A stretch of DNA of 64,000 nucleotides from JBMOOG01 sp049324535 (GTDB taxonomy: Bacteria > Pseudomonadota > Alphaproteobacteria > Rhodobacterales > Rhodobacteraceae). Within the stretch, counting starts at the first letter, position 1. Each line of letters begins with the position of its first letter. Location: assembly GCA_049324535.1 (NCBI GenBank), contig JBMOOG010000001.1:310001-374000 (forward strand), in the 5' to 3' direction. A program made the position numbers and the translations under genes. The notes below the pieces were generated by a model, which saw only the letters and a program-made list of their open reading frames with translations, searched no databases and had not been told where the DNA came from. Below are positions 1 to 7,891 of the stretch, piece after piece.

Positions 1-829
1 GGCGCGTGAGCACCGATTGCGCCCTCTGCCGGGACAGGGCCACATTGGCCGGCAGCGCGCCCGAGGCGTCGGTGTGGCCCACCAGCGTGACCCGGGACTC
101 CGGGTGGGCCTTCAGATACGCGGCCAGCGCGGCCAGCGAGGCAAAGTCGCCCGCGCCGAGTTCCGACGATCCCGACGCGAAAACCAGATCGTCGAGCGCC
201 ACGGCGCCATGGCCTTCGAGGCGCGCGGCGAGGTCCGCGGTTGTGGTGCCGGCCGGCAGGGCCGGCGGGGCGGCCGCAGATCCGGCAAGCGGCGGCTCGT
301 CGGCCCCGCGCGGCTCGGGCGGAACGATGGCGACCGGCAGGGGCTGGGTCGCCCCGATCCGGGTCAGCTGCACGAAGCCGGTCCGTTCCGAACGGCTGGC
401 CAGAAGCATCACGTAGTCGGTGCCCTTGCGCGCGGCCAGATAGCGGAAGTCGCCCAGATCGACGTGAATCTCCGGCTCGGGCAGCACGGTCAGCGCATAG
501 CGGAAGTCGAAGCCGCCGCAGGCGTCGGTGGCGCATTCGTAGAGGATGTCGAACCCCTCGGTGCGCAGTTGCTCGCGCAGCGGACGGACCAGCGCCAGCG
601 TCGAGGTCTGGCCCGGAACCTGCCAGGCGGTCATCGTCACCTCGCCTTCGGCGCTTTCGGTCGGGATGGTCCCCGCGGCCCAGGGACCGACCGGCACGGC
701 GACGCTGTCCACCGGGATCACGTCCTGGCGGACCGACAGGGCATGGTTCGGCATGGCAAGCGTCGGGGCGGCCCGGACCGGGTCCGGGCCAGGCGCGAGC
801 AGCGCAAGGCAGGCCAGCGCCCGCTTCAT
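1..829 (-). CDS. OmpA-family envelope protein (3' end outside window)
   Basis: About 276 residues are visible; the end of the gene lies beyond the window start. It opens with a secretion-signal-like stretch (MKRALACLALLAPG). The last part is an OmpA/MotB peptidoglycan-binding domain: a region beginning FASGSSELGAGD, then VTLVGHTDASG and the ALSRQRAQ helix. Such domains hold outer-membrane or periplasmic proteins to the cell wall. The start codon overlaps the stop of the AhpD-like gene (ATGA), so the two are probably co-translated. The middle (about residues 30-190) matches no family I recognise, so the specific role is unknown. Confidence 0.8.
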   Translation of the reverse strand, partial: MKRALACLALLAPGPDPVRAAPTLAMPNHALSVRQDVIPVDSVAVPVGPWAAGTIPTESAEGEVTMTAWQVPGQTSTLALVRPLREQLRTEGFDILYECATDACGGFDFRYALTVLPEPEIHVDLGDFRYLAARKGTDYVMLLASRSERTGFVQLTRIGATQPLPVAIVPPEPRGADEPPLAGSAAAPPALPAGTTTADLAARLEGHGAVALDDLVFASGSSELGAGDFASLAALAAYLKAHPESRVTLVGHTDASGALPANVALSRQRAQSVLTR

Positions 830-1401
830 CGCGCAACCCGGTGGTATTCGGGGTTGGGCTGCATGCCGCTGGCCGAAGCCACCCGGTTCGACATGGCGAA
901 GAAGCCGGCGACCGAGGCGATGTCCCAGATGTCGCGGTCGCTGAACCCCGCGGTCCGCAGCGCCGCGCGATCGGCTTCGGTGATCCGATGCGACTCGACC
1001 GTCACCTTCTCGGCAAAGGTCAGCATGGCCGTCTCGCGCTCCGACAGATCGGCCGCGCGCCAGTTCATCACCATCGCCTCGCCCAGTTCCGGCCGCCCCG
1101 ACAGCTGCCGCACCGCCGCCCCATGCGCCACCTGGCAATACCAGCAGCGGTTGAGCGACGACACCACGACCGCGATCATCTCGCGTTCGAGCTTGGACAG
1201 GCCGCTCGGGCCGAGCATCAGGTCGTTGTAGAAGGCGCTGAAAGCGTTGAGCTTGCCGATGTCGAAGGCGTAGGCGCGCAGCACGTTCGGCACGAGGCCG
1301 AGCTTGTCGAGGCACTTGTCGAAATAGGCCTGCGTCGCCTCGGGCAGAGGCGCGACCATCGGCAGGTCAAGAGCGGTCGGACGTGCGGTGTCCTTGGTCA
1401 C
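826..1401 (-). CDS. AhpD-like peroxidase-related protein
   Basis: A 191-residue carboxymuconolactone-decarboxylase/AhpD-fold protein of the uncharacterised peroxidase-related group. The expected motif is present as C86-W-Y-C89 followed by H93, the redox pair and proton relay of AhpD-type alkylhydroperoxidases. I chose the GTG start at 1401, with AAAGG about 12 bases upstream; a longer frame to 1533 lies inside the preceding acetyltransferase gene and adds residues atypical of the family. The gene overlaps the upstream gene by 35 bases and the downstream OmpA-type gene by 4. The substrate is unknown. Confidence 0.82.
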   Translation of the reverse strand: MTKDTARPTALDLPMVAPLPEATQAYFDKCLDKLGLVPNVLRAYAFDIGKLNAFSAFYNDLMLGPSGLSKLEREMIAVVVSSLNRCWYCQVAHGAAVRQLSGRPELGEAMVMNWRAADLSERETAMLTFAEKVTVESHRITEADRAALRTAGFSDRDIWDIASVAGFFAMSNRVASASGMQPNPEYHRVAR

Positions 1402-2125
1402 TGCTCGCAGGCCTTTGCGGCTTTTGGATGCGATAGTGATACTGTCCCACAATCCGCATTCCGAGGGAAGCGTAGAGAGCGTTCGCCGGCGCGTTTGCGG
1501 TCTCGACCACCAGAGAAAACCGTTCTGCGCCATGATCTTGCGCCCATCTGGCCGCTGACCGCATCATGTTGACGGCGGTTCCTTGCCGACGCAGTTCCGG
1601 CGCGACGTGCAGGGCGTGCAGCATGGCGGTGTCGCCGCTGATCGCCACATAGGCCGTGCCGGCCGCGCGGTCGCGGACGCGCCCCAGGATCGTGGTCTTC
1701 GGGCCGCGGGCGCGCTCCATCACCGCCGTCCGCGCCGGGCCGATTCCGCCCTCGGCCCAGAGGTCGCGCTGGATGGCCAGCATCGGCCAGAGCGCGAAGG
1801 CCGACACCGGCGGGGGCGGTTCGGCGGCGAGCTTTGCGGTCGCGCCCTCGTAGAGCGCGACGGGCGTCGCCACCGTGTAGCCGCGCGCGGCGAGGGCCTC
1901 GTCCAGCGCCGTCTCGCCGTCGCGGATCATGAAGAGGCGCGGCTGACCGAGCCGGTCGTGGACCGCCTCCGCCACGGCGATCTCGGCCTCGTCCCAGTCC
2001 GCCTCGGCGGTCGCCGCCGAGACCCGGCTGCCGCCGCCCAGTCCCTCGCGCACCAGCCAGGGGCTGGCCCGATGCAGTGCGGCGGCGGGCCAGGTCGCAT
2101 CCATGACCGCGAAAAGACCGGTCAT
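1367..2125 (-). CDS. GNAT family N-acetyltransferase
   Basis: 252 residues. The C-terminal half carries the GNAT acetyl-CoA fold: a beta strand reading MLHALHVAPELRRQG (motif A, with the RRQG pyrophosphate loop) and then the NAPANALYASLGM motif B typical of RimI-like enzymes. The N-terminal 120 residues are less conserved and may set substrate choice. The start ATG overlaps the stop of the MoaB-fold gene by 4 bases. The C-terminal 11 codons overlap the next gene, an unusually deep overlap for this window. The substrate cannot be told from sequence. Confidence 0.8.
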   Translation of the reverse strand: MTGLFAVMDATWPAAALHRASPWLVREGLGGGSRVSAATAEADWDEAEIAVAEAVHDRLGQPRLFMIRDGETALDEALAARGYTVATPVALYEGATAKLAAEPPPPVSAFALWPMLAIQRDLWAEGGIGPARTAVMERARGPKTTILGRVRDRAAGTAYVAISGDTAMLHALHVAPELRRQGTAVNMMRSAARWAQDHGAERFSLVVETANAPANALYASLGMRIVGQYHYRIQKPQRPASSDQGHRTSDRS

Positions 2126-2853
2126 GCCGTGCCGTCCGGAAACAGCGCCGCGAGTCGCGCCATGGCGGCGCTGATCCGCCCGGGATCGGTGCCGCGGATC
2201 ACCAGATGCGTGCCGTAGGCCCCGTTCTGCACGAAGGGATACGAGCCCATCGACAGATCGGGGAATTCGGCAGCCAGGGCGCCGAACTCGGCCGCGATCG
2301 TTCCCTCGCCGCGCATGAGCCGCAGCGACTGCGACAGGAGCGGCTTGCCGCCCGTGATCCCGGCAAGCACCGAGGCGACCATCGCCTGGAAGATGTTCGG
2401 CACGCCGGCCATGACGTGGACGTTGCCGAGCGTGAAGCCCGGAGCCGCCGAGATCGGATTTTCGATCAGCGTGGCGCCGTCGGGGATGCGCGCCATGCGC
2501 AGGCGCGCGGCGTTCAGCTCGAGCCCCGACTTCTCGTAATGGGCGGCCAGTATCGCGCGCGCGTCCTCGCGGATGCCGAGCGGCACGCCGAAGGCGGCCG
2601 CCACCGCATCGGCCGTGATGTCGTCGTGGGTAGGCCCGATGCCGCCCGAGGTGAAGAGGTGGTCGAAGCGCCTGCGCAGGGCGTTCACCGCCTCGACGAT
2701 CCGCTCATGGTCGTCGGGCACGATGCGCACCTCTCCGAGGTCGATCCCGGACCGGGCCAGCTCGCCGGCCAGGAAGTGGGCGTTTCCCTCGCGGGTGCGG
2801 CCGGTGAGGATCTCGTCGCCGATGACAAGGATGGCGGCGGTGGGGTTGGGCAT
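2122..2853 (-). CDS. MoaB/CinA-N-type molybdopterin-binding domain protein
   Basis: 243 residues. The N-terminal 170 residues are the MoaB/MogA/CinA-N fold: ILVIGDEILTGRTREGN at the start and the GGIGPTHDD signature at about residues 70-78. The deamidase half of full-length CinA is missing. Stand-alone members are usually annotated as competence/damage-inducible protein A; the reaction here is unknown. The ATG at 2853 is preceded by GGAGG at good spacing; a frame extending to 2925 has no such site. It is the first gene of a four-gene minus-strand run and divergent from map. Confidence 0.85.
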   Translation of the reverse strand: MPNPTAAILVIGDEILTGRTREGNAHFLAGELARSGIDLGEVRIVPDDHERIVEAVNALRRRFDHLFTSGGIGPTHDDITADAVAAAFGVPLGIREDARAILAAHYEKSGLELNAARLRMARIPDGATLIENPISAAPGFTLGNVHVMAGVPNIFQAMVASVLAGITGGKPLLSQSLRLMRGEGTIAAEFGALAAEFPDLSMGSYPFVQNGAYGTHLVIRGTDPGRISAAMARLAALFPDGTA

Positions 2854-2974
2854 GGCGGGCCTCCGGTCTGGCCGTTCCGGTATAGGAAAGCGCGGGCCCG
2901 CGGTGAAGCCCGCGCCTCTGGCCAAGCCGCGGGATTGTGACTATCTAGGGGGCGCCAGGAAAAGGGAACCGGAT

Positions 2975-3784
2975 TTGGATGAGCCGCGCGGCCGTCTGAC
3001 CAGGGACGGCATCAGGATCCACGAGCCCTCCGACTTCGCCGGGATGCGCCGGGCGGGGCAGGTCGCGGCCGGGCTTCTGGACGAGATCGCGCCGCTCGTG
3101 CAGCCGGGCGTGACGACCGGGGCTCTCGACGACTTCATCCGCAACCGGATCGAGGCGCTCGGGGTGATGTCCGCCACGATCGGCTACCGCGGCTATCGGC
3201 ACGCGACCTGCATCAGCGTGAACCATGTGGTCTGTCACGGGATCCCCGGCGACAAGCTGCTGAAGGACGGCGATATCCTCAACATCGACGTCACCGTGGT
3301 GGTGGACGGCTGGTATGGCGACACCAGCCGGATGTATGTGGCCGGAAGCCTCAGCCGAAAGGCCGAGCGGCTGATCCAGGTGACGCATGATGCGCTCTTG
3401 CGGGGGATCGAGCAGGTCCGGCCCGGACACACCTTCGGCGATATCGGCCACGCGATCCAGAGCTACGTCGAGGCCAACCGGATGAGCGTGGTGCGCGACT
3501 TCTGCGGCCACGGCCTGGGCCGGGTGTTCCATGCGCCGCCGAACGTGCTGCACTACGGCCGGGCCGGGGCTGGCCCGGTGCTCGAGGAAGGCATGTTCTT
3601 CACCATCGAGCCGATGGTGAACCTCGGCCGGCCGGAAACCAAGATCCTGGCCGACGACTGGACCGCGGTGACGCGCGACAAGTCGCTGTCGGCGCAGTTC
3701 GAGCATTCGGTCGGCGTGACCGCCGACGGCTGCGAGATCTTCACCCTGTCACCCGCCGGGCGGTTCCACCCCACCTGGGGTTGA
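2975..3784 (+). CDS. map: Methionine aminopeptidase, type I
   Basis: 269 residues. It removes the initiator methionine from new cytosolic proteins using two metal ions. The ligands can be read off: the two Asp in NIDVTVVVDGWYGDTSRM, His in GHGLGRVFHAPP, Glu in FTIEPM and Glu in QFEHSV. The best start is a TTG at 2975, with AAAGGG eight bases before it; it gives the family's normal length. An upstream extension to 2573 is antisense to the MoaB-fold gene and not real. The gene is single, ends just before a dispersed repeat and faces the HAD phosphatase gene. Confidence 0.93.
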   Translation: MDEPRGRLTRDGIRIHEPSDFAGMRRAGQVAAGLLDEIAPLVQPGVTTGALDDFIRNRIEALGVMSATIGYRGYRHATCISVNHVVCHGIPGDKLLKDGDILNIDVTVVVDGWYGDTSRMYVAGSLSRKAERLIQVTHDALLRGIEQVRPGHTFGDIGHAIQSYVEANRMSVVRDFCGHGLGRVFHAPPNVLHYGRAGAGPVLEEGMFFTIEPMVNLGRPETKILADDWTAVTRDKSLSAQFEHSVGVTADGCEIFTLSPAGRFHPTWG

Positions 3785-3814
3785 GACCGGTGGCCGGGCG
3801 GTGACGACGCGGCG

Positions 3815-3861
3815 CGGGGGCGCCGCCCCCGCACCCCCGGGGTATTTGGGCAAAGGTGAAG
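3815..3861 (+). repeat. Dispersed GC-hairpin intergenic repeat, copy A
   Basis: A perfect hairpin GGGGGCGCCGCCCCC at 3816-3830, then CCCCCGGGGTATTTGGGC and a purine tail. The same module occurs at 19980, 43649 (inverted) and 51203. This copy fills the gap between two convergent genes and could act as a terminator. Confidence 0.8.
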
Positions 3862-3862
3862 C

Positions 3863-4540
3863 CTAGAGTCCGAGGTGCGCGGGAAGGTCGGCCATGCGGT
3901 GGAAGACCTCGGCACCCTCGGCGGCCAGGCGCGCGCCGTCGTCATGGGCGGCGTAACCGAGGCAGAGCATCCCCGCGCGACGTGCGGCGCGGGCGCCGGA
4001 GGGGCTGTCGTCGATCACCACGGCGCGCGCGGGATCGACGCCGAGCGCGCGGGCCGCGTGCAGGTAGAGACCGGGGTCGGGCTTCGGGCAGCCAAGCGCC
4101 TGGCCCGAGTAGAGATGGCGTTCCAGACGGGCGAGGATCCGCGGGTGCTGGCCGAGCGTGATGCGCATCTTTTCCGGCGCGCCGTTCGAGCCCACCGCAT
4201 AGGGGATGCCGGCCGCGTCCAGCGCGTCGAGGACCGACTCGATGCCGGGGATGAGCGGGGTGCCTTGGGCGAGGCGGGGATAGAGGCGGGCGTAGAACCG
4301 CTGCGGCCAGTCGGGCGGCAGGTCGGCGCCAAGGTCGCGCGCCCGTTCGGCGACGCTGGCCATGGTGCCGCCGACGAAATCGCGCGCGATCACCGCGCGC
4401 GACAGCGGCAGGCCGCGGCTCGCGAGTTCCGAGCGCAGCAGGTCGAAGAGGATCGGCTCGCTGTCGACGATCACGCCGTCGCAGTCGAAGAGCACGGCGG
4501 CGGGGATCGCGGCGGGCGCGACAGCGGGGGCCCGGCTCAT
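3863..4540 (-). CDS. HAD-superfamily phosphatase (phosphoglycolate/hexose-phosphate type)
   Basis: 225 residues. The HAD motif I is FDCDGVIVDSEP, with the nucleophile D19 and the acid/base D21. Motif II lies in YAVGSNG, and motif III/IV in CPKPDPGLY and VIDDSPSGARAA. The cap domain after motif I is of the small helical type, as in Gph and YniC-like sugar phosphatases, so it acts on a small phosphate ester in the cytosol; the natural substrate is not readable. The ATG overlaps the stop of rsmD by 4 bases, so the two genes are probably coupled. Confidence 0.85.
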   Translation of the reverse strand: MSRAPAVAPAAIPAAVLFDCDGVIVDSEPILFDLLRSELASRGLPLSRAVIARDFVGGTMASVAERARDLGADLPPDWPQRFYARLYPRLAQGTPLIPGIESVLDALDAAGIPYAVGSNGAPEKMRITLGQHPRILARLERHLYSGQALGCPKPDPGLYLHAARALGVDPARAVVIDDSPSGARAARRAGMLCLGYAAHDDGARLAAEGAEVFHRMADLPAHLGL

Positions 4541-5100
4541 GGTGCGGCCCTGAGGATGGTCACGAGCGTGTCGCCATAGCGGCGCTGGTCCAGCGTCTCG
4601 AATCCGGCCGGCGGAACGGGCGGCGCGCCCTCCTCCCAGACGACCAGCGCGCCGGGAGCCAGCCAGCCGCCGTCCCGGGCCGAGGCGAGCGCGGCCTCGC
4701 CCAGGCCCTTGCCATAGGGCGGATCGAGGAACACGAGCCCGTAGCCGGGGCCGCGGTTCGGGCCGAGCCGGGTGGCGTCGCGCCGCCAGACATCCGTGAC
4801 CCCCATCGCCTGCATCCGTTCAATGTTGCTCCGCAGCAGCGCGCGCGCGGCGGCGCCGTAATCGACGAAGGCCACGCGCGCGGCGCCGCGCGACAGCGCT
4901 TCGAGACCGAGCGCGCCGGTCCCGGCAAAGAGGTCGAGCACCCGCGCGCCCGTCACCGGGTCGCCATGGCCGCCATTGACGATCAGGTTGAAGATCGCCT
5001 CGCGCACGCGGTCCGAGGTCGGCCGCAGGTGGGCGGCGGGATCGCCGGCCCCGACCTCGGCGAGCTTCAGCCCCCGGCGCGCGCCCCCGATGATCCGCAT
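4537..5100 (-). CDS. rsmD: 16S rRNA (guanine(966)-N2)-methyltransferase
   Basis: 187 residues, normal for RsmD. The start MRIIGGARRG and the segment LRPTSDRVREAIFN are family signatures. The AdoMet loop is VLDLFAGTGALGLEAL and the catalytic motif IV is DPPYGKG. The enzyme methylates G966 of 16S rRNA during 30S assembly. The gene sits between a flavin reductase (its own ATG overlaps that stop codon by one base) and the HAD phosphatase, in a tight minus-strand run of three. Confidence 0.94.
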   Translation of the reverse strand: MRIIGGARRGLKLAEVGAGDPAAHLRPTSDRVREAIFNLIVNGGHGDPVTGARVLDLFAGTGALGLEALSRGAARVAFVDYGAAARALLRSNIERMQAMGVTDVWRRDATRLGPNRGPGYGLVFLDPPYGKGLGEAALASARDGGWLAPGALVVWEEGAPPVPPAGFETLDQRRYGDTLVTILRAAP

Positions 5101-6305
5101 CAGCGCAGCAATGTCCGGAGATCGGTCGCCGGGTCGGCCACGGCCGCCGCGTCGGGGCTGCGTCCGGCGTCGATCAGCCGCTTGCCGACCATGTAGGCGC
5201 GCGGGTCGCTGACCGCGTCCACGGCCAGAAGTTCCGCGCCGCGGTAGTACCAGAAGGAGACGGCCCCCGCCTCGCCGGGCCGGGTCACGACGCGGTCATA
5301 GCCGGTGTTGAGCCCGGCGATCTGGAGTTTCGCGTCATACTGGTCCGACCAGAACCAGGGCCGGGCCACATAGGGTTGCGCGGCGCCCAGCATGTTCGCC
5401 GCGACCGCCTCGGCCTGGTCGATGGCGTTGCCCACGCTTTCCAGCCGGATGCGCCCGTCCCCGTGCGGAAAGGACGCGCAGTCGCCCGCGGCCCAGATCC
5501 GCGGGTCGGAGGTCCGGCCCAGCGCGTCGGTCCGGATGCCGTTGTCGAGGACAAGGCCCGCGGCCTCGGCCAGCCGCGTCTCGGGCTCGATGCCGATGCC
5601 GACGATGACGAAATCGGCGGGGATCGTCTCGCCGTCGGCGAGTTCCGCACCGGTCACCCGGCCCTCGCCCAGAAGCCGCGCGAGCGGTCGGCCTTCGAGG
5701 ATCCGCACGCCGTGGGACTGATGCAGGGCGCGCAGGTGTGCCGCGGTCTCGGGGCTGGCGACGCGTTGCAGGATGCGCGGCGCAGCCTCGACGAGGGTGA
5801 CCGAGAGGCCGAGCTTCGACGCCACCGCCGCCGCCTCGAGCCCGATGTAGCCGCCGCCCACCACCAGAAGCCGGCGGCCGGGGCGGAACTCGCCGGCCAT
5901 GGCATCGACATCGGCGAGGGTGCGGACGGTGAAGACGCCCGCAAGGTCGCCGCCGATCGCGGCCGGCAGCCGGCGGGGACGCGCGCCGGTGGTGAGCGCA
6001 AGCTGGTCGTAGCCGAGGGTCTCGCCCCCGGCCTGCACGGTGCGCGCCGCGGGGTCGATCGCGGTGACGGCCTGGCCGGTGTAGAGCGCGATGCGCTGAT
6101 CCTCCCAGAACTCGGGGCCGCGCAGCATCAGCCGGTCGAGCCCCATCTCGCCCAGAAGATAGCCCTTCGACAGGGGCGGGCGCTGGTACGGGGCGACGGG
6201 CTCGGCGCCGAGAAGCGTCACCGCGCCGTCGTAGCCCAGCGCGCGCAGTCTGGCCGCAAGCGCCGCGCCCGCCTGACCGGCGCCGATGATGACGATGCCC
6301 GCCAT
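5100..6305 (-). CDS. NAD(P)H-dependent ferredoxin reductase-type flavoprotein
   Basis: 401 residues. The FAD Rossmann motif is IVIIGAGQAGAALAARL at residues 4-20, the NAD(P) motif VVGGGYIGLEAAAV is near residue 150, and IWAAGDCASF precedes the second FAD contact. The C-terminal segment RPWFWSDQYDAKLQ is typical of reductases that feed electrons to ferredoxins of Rieske oxygenases and P450s (rhodocoxin/putidaredoxin reductase group). No partner ferredoxin or oxygenase gene is next to it, so the electron acceptor is unknown. First gene of the reductase-rsmD-HAD run, divergent from the peroxiredoxin gene. Confidence 0.88.
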   Translation of the reverse strand: MAGIVIIGAGQAGAALAARLRALGYDGAVTLLGAEPVAPYQRPPLSKGYLLGEMGLDRLMLRGPEFWEDQRIALYTGQAVTAIDPAARTVQAGGETLGYDQLALTTGARPRRLPAAIGGDLAGVFTVRTLADVDAMAGEFRPGRRLLVVGGGYIGLEAAAVASKLGLSVTLVEAAPRILQRVASPETAAHLRALHQSHGVRILEGRPLARLLGEGRVTGAELADGETIPADFVIVGIGIEPETRLAEAAGLVLDNGIRTDALGRTSDPRIWAAGDCASFPHGDGRIRLESVGNAIDQAEAVAANMLGAAQPYVARPWFWSDQYDAKLQIAGLNTGYDRVVTRPGEAGAVSFWYYRGAELLAVDAVSDPRAYMVGKRLIDAGRSPDAAAVADPATDLRTLLR

Positions 6306-6385
6306 GTGCCCTGCTCCCTCTGGCCGGATGCGCGGGGCAGGCTATAACTGAGGGCAGGGAAAACGCAACGCGACAGGAGAACGAC

Positions 6386-6871
6386 ATGGCGATTGACGTG
6401 GGAGGCCGGCTGCCCGACGCGCAGCTGGTGACGATGGGATCCGACGGACCGGTGGTGGTGTCGCTGGCCGAGAAGCTCAAGGGCCGGAAGGTCGTGGTCT
6501 TCGCCCTGCCCGGTGCCTTCACCGGCCCGTGCAGCACCATCCACCTGCCCAGCTTCATCCGGACGGCCGACCAGTTCCGCGCCAAGGGCATCGACGAGAT
6601 CATCTGCATCGCGGTGAACGATCCGTTCACGCTTAAGGCCTGGGGCGACCAGAGCGGCGCGACCAAGGCCGGCATCACGCTTCTGGGCGATGCCGACGGC
6701 AGCTTCACCAAGGGGCTCGGCATGGACTTCACCGCGCCGCATCTGGGGCTGATCGGCCGGTCGAACCGCTATGCGGTGGTGGTGGACGACGGACGGATCG
6801 TGCTGGCGCATGTGGACAAGCCGGGCGTCTGCGACGTGTCCACCGGCGAGAGCCTGCTCGCCGATCTCTGA
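6386..6871 (+). CDS. Peroxiredoxin, Prx5 type
   Basis: 161 residues. The peroxidatic cysteine is C49 in PGAFTGPCSTIHLP (most family members have PTC where this has GPC). A second cysteine, C149 in KPGVCDVS, could be the resolving residue. It reduces hydrogen or alkyl peroxides in the cytosol, normally with glutathione/glutaredoxin or thioredoxin. AGGAGA lies nine bases before the ATG. A single-gene unit that ends in a strong bidirectional hairpin shared with phhB. Confidence 0.92.
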   Translation: MAIDVGGRLPDAQLVTMGSDGPVVVSLAEKLKGRKVVVFALPGAFTGPCSTIHLPSFIRTADQFRAKGIDEIICIAVNDPFTLKAWGDQSGATKAGITLLGDADGSFTKGLGMDFTAPHLGLIGRSNRYAVVVDDGRIVLAHVDKPGVCDVSTGESLLADL

Positions 6872-6892
6872 GGGCCTCGAAGGGAGCGAAAC

Positions 6893-6920
6893 CGGCGCGC
6901 CGGATCAGTCCGGCGCGCCG
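6893..6920. terminator. Bidirectional terminator hairpin between peroxiredoxin and phhB
   Basis: A perfect 12-bp stem: CGGCGCGCCGGA at 6893-6904 and its complement at 6909-6920, with loop TCAG. A TTCTTT tail follows on the plus strand. The loop and first stem bases contain the phhB stop codon (TGA on the minus strand, 6907-6905). Confidence 0.8.
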
Positions 6921-7279
6921 TTCTTTGCGTGGATCCGGCACAGGCAGACCACCGGTTCGGAATGGTCGCGCTGCACCTCGGCGGCACCCGCCAGACGGTC
7001 CATCGCCCGGGCAAGGTCGAGGTCGAGCCGGCTCAGCCCGTCGCAATCGTGGGTCGTCAGGGTGACATCCACGGTGTTGTAGATGTTGGTCCATTCCGGG
7101 TGGTGGTTCATCCTCTCGGCCACCAGCGCCACGCGGGACATGAAGCCCCAGGCCTCGGAAAAGCTGGCGAACTTCCAAATCTTGCGGATCGCGTCCCGAT
7201 CCGGGACCGCGCCCCAGCCGGCTTCGCCGAGCGCCGGCAGTTCCGCGAGGCGCGTGGTTTCGTCGAGAATCGTCGTCAT
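6905..7279 (-). CDS. phhB: 4a-hydroxytetrahydrobiopterin dehydratase (PCD/DCoH family)
   Basis: 124 residues. The active-site signature is HHPEWTNIYNTV, preceded by FMSRVALVAERMN, and the conserved THDCDGLSRLDLDLA follows. It dehydrates 4a-carbinolamine tetrahydropterin after aromatic hydroxylation. The protein has about 15 extra C-terminal residues, including CLCRIHAKNG, not usual for the short family core. No phenylalanine hydroxylase gene is adjacent, so a moonlighting or Moco-related role, known for some members, is possible. It follows the glutathione transferase gene by three bases. Confidence 0.9.
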   Translation of the reverse strand: MTTILDETTRLAELPALGEAGWGAVPDRDAIRKIWKFASFSEAWGFMSRVALVAERMNHHPEWTNIYNTVDVTLTTHDCDGLSRLDLDLARAMDRLAGAAEVQRDHSEPVVCLCRIHAKNGAPD

Positions 7280-7282
7280 CGG

Positions 7283-7891
7283 TCAGGTTCCCCTTGCGGC
7301 GGCGTCCGATGCGGTCTCGGCCCGAAGCCGCGCCGGACGGTTGCGGATGCGATCCCAGTAGGCTTGCAGGACGGGGCGCGGTTCGAGGGTGCCGAACTGG
7401 AGCCCCCAGCCGATCTGCGAACCGGTTGCCACGTCCACCGCCGAAAAGTCGTCTCCGCCAAGGTAGGGGTGCTGCGCAAGCGCGCCCTCTATCGCGTCGA
7501 GCATCGTGCCGACGTCGCGGAAGCCGACCATCCGGCGCCGGTCCTCGGGGACCGACAGGCCCAGGGCGTTCAGGATGATGCCGGCCTCGAGCGGGCCGGA
7601 GCCGAAGAACAGCCAGCGGTAGTAGCGGCTGCGGTCGGCCGGGGCGAGGCCGGCTTCGGGAAAGGCATCGGCGAGATAGGCGCAGATCGCGGCGTATTCC
7701 GTCACCACGCGGTCGCCGTGCACCAGCGCCGGCACCTTGCCCATCGGGTTGATCGCCCGATACTCGGGCGCCGTCATCGTGGTGTCGTAGTCCAGCCATC
7801 GGATTTCGTAGGGCTGTCCGGTCTCTTCGATCATCCAGTGCGCGATCCGGCCGCGCGAGCGCGGATTGGAATAGAGCGTCAGCGTGGTCAT
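7283..7891 (-). CDS. Glutathione S-transferase
   Basis: 202 residues. The N-terminal thioredoxin-fold half reads LTLYSNPRSRGRIAHWM with the cis-Pro motif MGKVPALV and then TEYAAICAYLADAF, the glutathione gamma-glutamyl contact. The C-terminal half is helical with the N-capping box region FSAVDVATG. It probably conjugates glutathione to an electrophile in the cytosol. The ATG at 7891 overlaps the upstream stop by 4 bases; the open frame continues to 9133 antisense-like in another gene, and that extension is rejected. Confidence 0.88.
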   Translation of the reverse strand: MTTLTLYSNPRSRGRIAHWMIEETGQPYEIRWLDYDTTMTAPEYRAINPMGKVPALVHGDRVVTEYAAICAYLADAFPEAGLAPADRSRYYRWLFFGSGPLEAGIILNALGLSVPEDRRRMVGFRDVGTMLDAIEGALAQHPYLGGDDFSAVDVATGSQIGWGLQFGTLEPRPVLQAYWDRIRNRPARLRAETASDAAARGT

